64,000 nt of DNA, taken from assembly GCF_017591435.1 (NCBI RefSeq), contig NC_059268.1, positions 3,884,481-3,948,480 of the forward strand, in the 5' to 3' direction. This stretch comes from Portunus trituberculatus (taxonomy: Eukaryota; Arthropoda; Malacostraca; Decapoda; Portunidae). The position numbers were made by a program, and so were the translations under genes. This document shows positions 57,064 through 64,000 of the stretch, piece after piece. Within the stretch, counting starts at the first letter, position 1, and each line of letters opens with the position of its first letter. The notes under the pieces were generated by a model that was given only the letters and a program-made list of their open reading frames with translations, was not told the DNA's origin and did not search any database.

Positions 57064-57340
57064 TCAGTGGTTAGATGGCTTCACAAGCCAGAGGACCAGG
57101 GTTTGATTCTCCGGCCGGGTGGAAATATTTGGGTGTGTTTCCTTTCACGTGTAACCCCTGTTCACCTAGCAGTGAGTAGGTATGGGATGTAAATCGAGGA
57201 GTTGTGACCTTGTTGTCCCGGTGTGTGGTGTGTGCCTGGTCTCAGGCCTATCCGAAGATCGGAAATAATGAGCTCTGAGCTCGTTCCGTAGGGTAACGTC
57301 TGGCTGTCTCGTCAGAGACTGCAGCAGATCAAACAGTGAA
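57064..57340 (+). mobile_element. tRNA-derived SINE (copy 1)
   Basis: CAGTGGTTAGATGGCTTC (A box) and GGGTTTGATTCTCCGGCCGG (B-box region) are followed by the SINE core CCTGTTCACCTAGCAGTGAG TAGGTA...GGGATGTAA and the tail GTTCCGTAGGGTAACGTCTGG. It abuts the A6 tail. Confidence 0.8.
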
Positions 57341-57611
57341 ACACACAAGCCAGAGGACCGGGGTTCGATTCCCCGGCCGGGTGGAAATATTTGGGTGTGT
57401 CTCCTTTCACGTGTAGCCCCTGTTCACCTAGCAGTGAGTAGGTACGGGATGTAAATCGAGGAGTTGTGACCTTGTTGTCCCGGTGTGTGGTGTGTGCCTG
57501 GTCTATCCGAAGATCGGAAATAATGAGCTCTGAGCTTGTTCTGTAGGGTAACGTCTGGCTGTCTCGTCAGAGACTGCAGCAGATCAAACAGTGAAACACA
57601 CACACACACAC
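57341..57611 (+). mobile_element. tRNA-derived SINE (copy 2, 5'-truncated, in tandem with copy 1)
   Basis: Starts within the tRNA part (AAGCCAGAGGACCGGGGTTC) and repeats the copy 1 sequence through ACTGCAGCAGATCAAACAGT, ending in a CA repeat. It is over 95% identical to copy 1 apart from a small gap (TCAGGCC missing). Confidence 0.85.
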
Positions 57612-57852
57612 ACTGCAAAGACATCATGCCAACCAGATGTATCTGAGCAGTTTGCTCAGAAAAGCTACAACAGGAGCTGGAGTCTGGCCTAGATACATGT
57701 ACAGGGGGAGGAGGGGCCATAGGTTCTCTTGTCTCTTTATTGATTAAGCTTTGGATTGTATATACAGAAAGAAGGCCGAGAGAAACACGGAACTGAGTAG
57801 TGCTGCCTTCTGTAGGTACCACTTTAGTCTTATATCCAGAACCCTCCAGTAA
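57612..57852 (-). other. Unassigned open segment between SINE and LINE
   Basis: The minus strand is open for about 80 codons: LEFLLEGSGYKTKVVPTEGS, then TTQFRVSLGLLSVYTIQSLI, then REPMAPPPPVHVSRPDSSSC, and on to the CA repeat. It has protein-like composition, but I recognise no family. It is cut at 57852 by LINE A7 and at 57600 by the SINE tail, so it may be a fragment of another element or a displaced exon. Confidence 0.3.
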
Positions 57853-58210
57853 AAATTCTAGGCTATGGATCTACTAACCATGGAACAGAGAAGGGAGAGA
57901 TCTGATACAAGTTTATAAATTGGTCAACGGTATGGATCAAGTGGATAATGAGAAACTGATCTTGAGAGAAGAATGTGACATTCAAAGCACAAGATTGCAT
58001 AGCAAAAAATTGAGGAAGGGAAGATGTCTGAGAGATATTAAAAAATAGTTTCTGGTAAAGATGTGTTGAAATGTGGAACAGTTTGAGTGAAGAAGTGGTG
58101 TCAGCAACGAGTGTGCATAGTTTTAAAGAAGAGTTGAATAAGTGTAGATATGGAGACGGGGCCACACGAGCGTAAAGGCCAGCAGGCCCTGTAAAACTAC
58201 AACTAGGTAA
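57853..58210 (+). mobile_element. LINE family A copy A7 (only the last ~350 bp)
   Basis: AGGCTATGGATCTACTAACC to AACTAGGTAAATACACC; the RT C-terminus (LTMEQRRERSDTSL-like, then EEVVSATSVHSFKEELNKCR), frame-broken at 57900 and 58047. A SINE follows directly. Confidence 0.85.
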
Positions 58211-58520
58211 ATACACCACGTAGTGTAGTGGTTAGAACACTAGGCTCAGGTATAATTCCGAAGTGGCCCTGGTTCCAATATCGGGAGCTGCGAGGTAAAA
58301 TTAATGGGCACCTCGATGTATACAACCCCTGTTCACCTGGCAGTAAATAGGTACGGGATGTAATTTGAGGGGATGTGGCCTAGCTTTCCCTGTGTGTGTG
58401 GAGTGTGTTGTGGTCTCAGTCCTACCCGAAGATCAGTCTGTGAGCTCTAAGCTCGCTCCGTAATGGGGAAGGCTGGCTGGGTGACCAGCAAGCGACCATG
58501 ATGCATTACACCACCGCGTA
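58211..58520 (+). mobile_element. tRNA-derived SINE (copy 3, diverged)
   Basis: CACGTAGTGTAGTGGTTAGA (A box), GGTTCCAATATCGGGAGC (damaged B box), core CCTGTTCACCTGGCAGTAAATAGGTACGGGATG, GGCTGGCTGGGTGACCAGCA tail. It begins directly at the A7 tail. Confidence 0.8.
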
Positions 58521-58850
58521 GTGCAGTAGTATTCATTGCGTGGTTTGCGAGCTGCTGACGGCTCGCGACGGCTCAATTTGCGGCCCTCGAAAAATAAATA
58601 AATTAATCAATAATAACAAGAAAGCACTCTTCCGCTCATCACAGCATTAAGTATGTTTGGTCTTTATTTTGCTATTAATAGCAAGATATATAGGCTAATA
58701 TTACCATGTCTAATTTTTCTTATTTAGTATATTGCACTAGCAGCACAGTACTACTTAATTTAGTTGAGTTACACTAATTTGTAGCAGCAGCGGCTCTCTC
58801 AATGAATGTATTTGACCGAAGTGGCTCCCTTGCAAAAATGAGTGAATAAC
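58521..58850. other. Spacer, no gene seen
   Basis: AT-rich with a short GC-rich stretch (GGCTCGCGACGGCTC). No reading frame or repeat family recognised. Confidence 0.5.
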
Positions 58851-59160
58851 ACTGGCGTAGCGTAGTGGTTAGCATGCTCGACTCACAATCGAGAGGGCAC
58901 GGGTTCGAGTCCCGGGAGCGGTGAGGCAAATGGGCAAGCCTCTTAATGTGTGGCCCCTGTTCACCTAACAGTAAATAGGTACTGGATGTAACTCGAGGGG
59001 TTGTGGCCTCACTTTCCCGATGTGTAGAGTGTGTGTTGTGGTCTCAGTCATACCGAAGATCGGTCTATGAGCTCTGAGCTCGCTCCGTTTAATAGGGAAG
59101 ACTGGCTGAGTGACCAGCAGGCGACCGGGGTGAACACACGTCAGTGACGTAACACAAGCA
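58851..59160 (+). mobile_element. tRNA-Val-derived SINE (copy 4)
   Basis: A tRNA-like head at 58852-58925: GCGTAGTGGTTAGCATGCTC, an anticodon stem CTCGA/TCGAG with loop CTCACAA (anticodon CAC, Val), and GGGTTCGAGTCCCGGGAGCG (B box). Then the core CCTGTTCACCTAACAGTAAA TAGGTACTGGATGTAACTCG. There is no matching 3' acceptor stem, so it is not a functional tRNA gene. Confidence 0.85.
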
Positions 59161-59174
59161 TGTATATATCCCAA

Positions 59175-59500
59175 CCCACACCGCGTAGAGTAGTGGTTAG
59201 CACTCTCGGCTAACAACCGAGAGGGTCCGAGTTCGAGTTCCTGGAGCGGCGAGGCAAATGGGCGATCCTCTTAATGTATGGCCCATGTTCACCTAGCAGT
59301 AAGTAGGTACGGGATGTAACTCGAGAGGTAGTGGCCTCGCCGTCCCTGTGTCTGTAGTTTGTGATGTGGTCTCGGTCCTATCCGAAGATATCAGTATGAG
59401 CTCTTCCCGTAGAGGAAAGGATGGCTGGGTGACCAGCAGGTGACAGTGAATAACGCACGCACGTCACTGTGACGTTATTGACATCACACATGCATCCCTA
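59175..59500 (+). mobile_element. tRNA-Val-derived SINE (copy 5)
   Basis: GTAGTGGTTAGCACTCTCGG, anticodon loop CTAACAA (AAC, Val) between CTCGG and CCGAG, AGTTCGAGTTCCTGGAGCGG, core ATGTTCACCTAGCAGTAAGT AGGTACGGGATGTAACTCG, GGCTGGGTGACCAGCAGGTG. A CACGCACGT-type end follows. Confidence 0.85.
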
Positions 59501-61080
59501 CCCATCCACACACATTCATTCCAACCAAAAAATTAGATTATATTAGATTATACAAATAAAATTAGATTATACAGTGTTTTCCAGCTTTGGTGGCCTTGGG
59601 TGAGAGGTGGAAAGCTGTCTTTGGGGCAAACATGTGACTGAACAAGGTCATGTACACATGTAAATATACTAGTGCATATAGATGTAAACATGTTTATACA
59701 CATGTGCATTTAAATGAAGGATAAATAAACTGTATATCAGGTGAAAGTTGGCCTGATCGTAGATTTTTTCTTGGTATAGCACTTAGCACATGCATGTCAA
59801 ATATACGGTGCTCCTATAGCGTGAAATCTACCTCCCGTTAGCACTACAGCGTCAGGTCTACTGCTGCATTATCCCTCCCTCATGGATATCACACATTTCC
59901 ATATATTTATTTTAGCAATAAACACTTAATTTCTACATATCCTAGGAATTACTTAAATAGATAAAGAACAAAGGTAAAAATAAACATGTTATCATATATA
60001 GGCGTTTTCAGTAGCGTCTTGCAAAAAGCGAACGGTCCTAAAAGCGTTCGCCTTTGGCGCCCCAAAGGCAAACGCTTTTCAAGATATGTTCACTTGTGTT
60101 AGCTCTCAGAGTCACGTAATAGCAAACACTGATTGGCTGTGAGACGAGTTGCCAACTTTGTAAGTTATAAATCAATAAAAAATACTATTGTGAGGAGCAT
60201 GAAGATATGATAAATATTATCATGTAAAGGAAATACATTTAGTAACTGTTTACTGATATTGAAATTCATAAGAATTCTCCTTGCAGTTTGAATTAAATGA
60301 AAACAGAGTCTTGCACTCTCGAGGCATCTGGGACTACGCATTCTGGCTGGACCACGGTTCACACTTGTTCACGCTACTCATTTCAAAGCTTGTGACTCCA
60401 ACTTTGATTTTCAGTTACATGAGAATCTCGTAGGTTACGCATTATCTAAGCACATTAATTGTAAAATATAAATATGATAGGATATTTGCACTGTTGCTTG
60501 ATAATGACATAAGGTTATGGCAATATTGCGGAAGATTTGGGTATATTTTTTTAATGGTGGTGCTCTGAAAACTTTGGGCGAACGAACACACAACTTCATG
60601 GCTTCTTTGACAGTGCAATAATTTGAGGGAATCCACAGCAAAAATGTCTCTACCAATGTAACTATTGAATGACAAGCAGTCACTAGTGGTGTAACGGCTT
60701 ATCTGGCATATTGTGTATTGATGGATACTGGGTACATTACCTGCACTACCTTATAAAGTAGGAAAATGTGACGGGAAGTGATACCTGGGATCTTAAGGGC
60801 TCTATTCACCTCTATTATTTGGTCTCAACACCGCCATAGACGCTCACGTATTATAAAACAATTTAGTCAATCTTTTAAAAGGTCTGTTTCACGTAAAAAC
60901 ACGAAACTCACATATGTAGAAGGCTTGGTGACCTTGCCGTAAACATAAAAAAATATTGAGCCGCAAGCGTCTAGTTTGGCCGTCATAGCACTTGAGAGTT
61001 CCGGGAAGTAGGAAGTTTTCTAAGTCCAGTGAGCTCTGCACCAGTCAAGAGTAAACACTGAAATGATTTTCAATTGTTTT
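59500..61080. other. No gene seen; one inverted repeat
   Basis: AT-rich to mixed sequence. ATTAGATTATA short repeats near 59530-59570. An 18-bp inverted repeat with one mismatch at 60040-60079 (AAAAGCGTTCGCCTTTGG...). On the minus strand 60675-60435 is open but lacks recognisable motifs. The 5' LTR of Gypsy-2 may begin in the last part. Confidence 0.45.
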
Positions 61081-61300
61081 TAACAGATTTGTGGGTATAA
61101 ACAGGGATTTGTGGGTAGCGGCATATAAGGATTTCATGGTATTTATAGAGCTAATCCCTCCAATCATGCGCTGCCACTTGAGAGGCATAACGTTATTATT
61201 GGATATATTATTATTTGTACGTGGTGTACGATATGTTTTCCCAGCGGCAAGCCAAGCACTGCTTGTCGCCAAGAGTGTATCCTCAGTTCCGGGCCACCAA

Positions 61301-61306
61301 TAAAGG
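61301..61306 (+). promoter_or_regulatory. Poly(A) signal in the Gypsy-2 LTR
   Basis: AATAAA about 50 bases before the putative LTR end, the usual LTR arrangement. Confidence 0.5.
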
Positions 61307-61352
61307 AGAGACGTGTGTCCCTGTGTCTCGCTCCCCTGCCTAGCTATTTTAC

Positions 61353-61370
61353 ATGGCGCAGTGAAACCCT
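61353..61370 (+). other. Candidate primer binding site of Gypsy-2
   Basis: TGGCGCAGTGAAACCC directly follows a CA-ending LTR edge (TTTTACA). A TGG start is required for pairing with a tRNA CCA end. The cognate tRNA is not assigned. Confidence 0.5.
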
Positions 61371-61388
61371 TACCTACACCGGTCAAGA

Positions 61389-62600
61389 TGCCTCTACCTC
61401 GCTGATCCCCTCGCTCGACGCCTAGGGCCTCGACGACAGTGGTTCCTCGCAGCCTCCAGCCGCTGCTCCAGCAGGCAAGGCAGACCATCAGTGACCAGCA
61501 ACAAGCCATCACCACCTTGCAGGCCAACATGGCGGCACTCAACACACGCCCCTCAGGTGCCTCTCTCAGCTGCCCCCGAGAAATGCGACCTGGATATGAC
61601 ACCAGCTGCATTCAGGTCGTGGAAACGGTCCATGGAGTGCTGGCTTCTCCTCTGCAAGTGGCCACGCCAGGAAGCGGTCCATCACGTCAGACTCCTCTGT
61701 GGCCCCCCGCTGCAACGTGCCTTGGACGCCAGATTCACCTTCGACCAGTGGAGCGCCCTCACACAGCAGGAGGCGCTGGACGCCATTGGTAACCTAGTGC
61801 TTCGCTCCTCCAGCCCAGCAGTGCAGTGGGCAGAGTTTTTCGGTGTCAGCCAAGGGCAGGACGAGTGTGTTAGTGACTACTTCGTACGGGGCACCCAGAA
61901 AGTCAACGACTGCGCTTTCGAGTGTCCCCAGTGCAGCCTCAACCTCTCTGAGTACTTGCTATTGAAAAAGCTTGTGGTAGGCAGGTGTATCAAGCGTGTG
62001 ACTCGTTAGGCAGTGTGGACGCCCTAAGGGCCATGTGTTGTGCATATGAGGCAGCCCGCCAACACACCACAGGCGTGGGCGGTTGGTGGGAAAGCAGTCG
62101 CGCGGCTGGCACCGTGCGGGCCGAGGAGGACGGGGACCAGACGCTCGACGCCGCCGCTGCCACCACCTCTGGCAAGACACAGCCCTCACGTACTTGCTGG
62201 AACTGTGGTACTTCGCACGCCCCTGACAGAGCTTCTTGCCCGGCCAGGGAAGCAGTCTGCGTTGCCTGTCGTAAGAAAGGCCACTTCAAGAGGTGCTGTA
62301 GGAGCTCCAAGCGCCCACACGGCACTGCACCTGCCAACGCCGTCTCGGGATCAGTGACAACGGCAGGCGCGAACGTGTCCCGCCAACCCACCATAGAGGT
62401 AACAGTGGAGCTTGGCAAGGGCGCCAAGCACCGCACAGCAGCTGTGGCGGACACTGGTGCCCAGGTGTGCGTCGCGGGCGGCCCTCCTGTCCAGTCTCAA
62501 CATACAACCCACGCAGCTACAGGGACGTGCAGGCTTGCGGGATGTAGCGGACTTGCCCTTACGGTGCCTCGGATCGTGCCGGTGTGACATTTACCTTGGC
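61389..62600 (+). pseudogene. Gypsy-2 gag and protease start, frame-broken
   Basis: From about 61590 a gag core is open to 62007 (PAAFRSWKRSMECWLLLCKW, FTFDQWSALTQQEALDAIGN, then LSEYLLLKKLVVGRC). A shift near 61980 moves to the frame 61985-62587, which holds two zinc knuckles, CWNCGTSHAPDRASC and CVACRKKGHFKRC (about 62200-62300), and a retropepsin site VADTGAQVCVAG (about 62447-62480). The frame changes again near 62490. An early stop at 61404-61406 follows the first ATG at 61389. The order of gag, zinc knuckles, protease is as expected. Confidence 0.75.
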
Positions 62601-64000
62601 GGCCATGCTACACAGCAAGAAGTATACTTCGTACCCTCCGCCAGGTCGCTGTTCCTGTCACTGAGCGCGTGCAAGGAGCTGGGGCTGGTGCCCGCCGGCT
62701 TCCCTCACCACTCCCTGCCGACAGTGCAAGCAGTGGAAGCGCGTGACACGACCGCCGAGCCTGCCCAGCCGCCTGCCAAGCCCGCCACGATACCATTCCC
62801 GCCACACGAGGAGCACGTACGACGGCTAGAGGAGTGGCTACTACAACACTTCTCGGCCTCCGCCTTCAACACCACAAGGAGCCCGCTGCCCGTGATGGAC
62901 GGCGAGCCTCACCACATCCACCTGGCACCCAACGCTGTCGGTGCCGAAACACTGGGAGGACGAGGTGAAAGCCCAGCTTGAAGACGACGTACGGCGAGGC
63001 GTCATCGAGCCCGTCCCGGCAGGGGAACCCACGGAGTGGTGTGCCCGCATGGTTGTGGTAGCAAAGAAATCAGGGCAACCGCGGCGCACCGTCGATTACC
63101 AGCGCCTCAACGCCGCATGCCGCAGAGAGACACACCACACCCCCGCCCCCTTCGACATGGTGTCTAGTGTCCCCAAACATTGCTTCAAGACAGTGGCTGA
63201 CGCTTATTGGGGGTACCACCAAGTCAGGCTGGACGAGGAGAGTCGAAGTCTCACCACCTTCATCACCCCATGGGGGAGGTTCAGGTACCTCCGGACCCCC
63301 ATGGGCCACTGTTCTGCTGGCGACGCATACACAAAGCGCTTCGATGACGCCATCCAAGGCATCGTGAGGAAGCACAAGTGTATCGACGACACCCTCCTCT
63401 ACGACAGCAACATCGAAGACGCATTCTGGCACACGTACGAGTTTCTGGCGACCTGTGCAGCCAAGGGGATTACTTTGAAGCCTGAAAAATTCCAGTTCGC
63501 ACGGAGGGAGGTGGATTTCGTGGGTTTTCGCCTCGGCTGGGAGGAGTACAAACCCACAGACGAGCGCCTAGCGGCAATCAAAAGCTTCAGGATGCCTGAC
63601 AAGCCCTCCATCTCAGACATCAGGTCGTGGTACGGGTTTGTCAATCAACTTGCCCCATTCCTCGCCACAGCCCCAATCATGAACGCCTTCAGGAGCTCCT
63701 GAAGAAGCCGTGCGGAAAGGCTGTGTACTGGGACGAGCACCTGCAGGAGAAATTCCGCCGCGCTCAGGACACCATATGCCAGCTTGCAAAGGACGGCCTG
63801 GCATATTACGACAAAACCCGCCCACAGTTGCCCTCACAGACTGGAGCAGGGAGGGCATTGGATTCATTATCCTGCAGCAGTTCTGCCACTGCTCGTCTGC
63901 TGCCGCTCCCTTCTGCTGCAGGGCGGGCTGGCGTCTGGCCCTGTGCGGAAGCCGCCACCTCACGGCCGCCGAGACTGGTTACGCCGCGGTAGAGGGGGAA
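62500..64000 (+). pseudogene. Gypsy-2 pol: reverse transcriptase and RNase H start, truncated by the window
   Basis: After a shift near 62490 the linker is open to 62981; a further shift near 62940 enters the RT frame 62941-63702. RT motifs: VKAQLEDDVRRGVIEPV, ARMVVVAKKSGQPRRTVDYQ (palm), HCFKTVADAYWGYHQVRL, GRFRYLRTPMGHCSAGDAYT, and KCIDDTLLYDS (the YIDD-type box with C for Y). KPEKFQFARREVDFVGFRLG follows. A shift near 63690 separates the thumb and RNase H-like part (YWDEHLQEKFRRAQ), which is again broken near 63860. Confidence 0.82.

Larger units (their letters stand above)
61080..64000 (+). mobile_element. Ty3/gypsy LTR retrotransposon, Gypsy-2, running off the right edge
   Basis: An LTR 3' end with AATAAA (61301), then TTTTACA and TGGCGCAG (primer-binding-site-like, 61353), gag with two zinc knuckles, protease, reverse transcriptase, and the start of an RNase H-like region. 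GC content rises sharply against the surrounding AT-rich DNA at about 61380. The left LTR boundary (somewhere 61080-61190) is not fixed because the 3' LTR is outside the window. Confidence 0.85.

Noticed and set aside
58851..59250. Possible functional tRNA-Val genes
   Set aside because: A and B boxes and anticodon arms are present, but there is no matching acceptor stem 3' half; the sequence continues into a repeated SINE body shared by several copies.
57064..59500. Repeated GTTCACCTAGCAGTAA units as a CRISPR-like array
   Set aside because: The repeats are hundreds of bases apart, diverged, and parts of SINE bodies in eukaryotic DNA.
60040..60079. 18-bp inverted repeat as a transcription terminator
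   Set aside because: No gene or poly-T follows; rho-independent terminators are not expected in this eukaryotic context. Listed only as an inverted repeat.

Overview
The window is repeat-dense animal nuclear DNA, most likely from an arthropod and possibly a decapod crustacean (moderate confidence). The case rests on long TA/AG/CA microsatellites, many CR1/jockey-type LINEs, Ty3/gypsy elements, tRNA-Val-derived SINEs, Tigger/pogo, Merlin and Academ-like DNA transposons, and one host gene split by large transposon-filled introns. No operon, rRNA gene, CRISPR array or functional tRNA gene was seen.

Host gene. On the minus strand, ten exons between 50078 and 17174 encode the middle of an attractin-like protein: CUB domain, EGF-like modules, kelch repeats and cysteine-rich PSI-type modules. 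All nine internal junctions have GT-AG borders and keep codon phase, giving 1,906 coding bases (635 complete codons) without a stop. The 5' exon(s) (signal peptide) and 3' exons (further PSI/C-type lectin/laminin-EGF/transmembrane parts) were not found.

Layout. 1-5955: a short LINE tail, then a rearranged gypsy element (minus) with a roughly 1.5 kb LTR. 6032-13215: a Tigger remnant, then LINE family A copy A1, interrupted by a DNA transposon (7335-11446, AATT target duplication) that itself contains LINE copy A2. 13847-16925: LINE copy A3. 17174-32652: nine attractin exons, with a Tigger-like element at 17715-18594, a jockey-like LINE J1 at 20593-23595 and a minus-strand CR1-like LINE C1 at 27935-32090 whose ORF1 carries an SGNH-esterase-like domain. 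33060-43137: a plus-strand C-family LINE (C2), interrupted by an AcademX-like DNA transposon with an XPG-type nuclease domain (33484-37370, TAA duplication) and by jockey-like LINE J2. 43138-50078: Tigger remnant, tRNA-derived SINE, LINE J3, attractin CUB exon. 50079-59500: Merlin remnant, LINE copies A4-A7 and five SINE copies or parts. 61080-64000: a GC-richer gypsy element (LTR end, gag, protease, RT) running off the right edge.

Almost every transposon reading frame is broken. The points most worth following are the XPG-nuclease transposon with its large palindrome, LINE family A's repeated association with AC microsatellites (and SINEs abutting its tails), opposite-strand LINE copies bracketing an attractin exon, a gag-protease-integrase frame without reverse transcriptase, and homopolymer-length defects shared by two LINE copies, which may be either biological or assembly errors.
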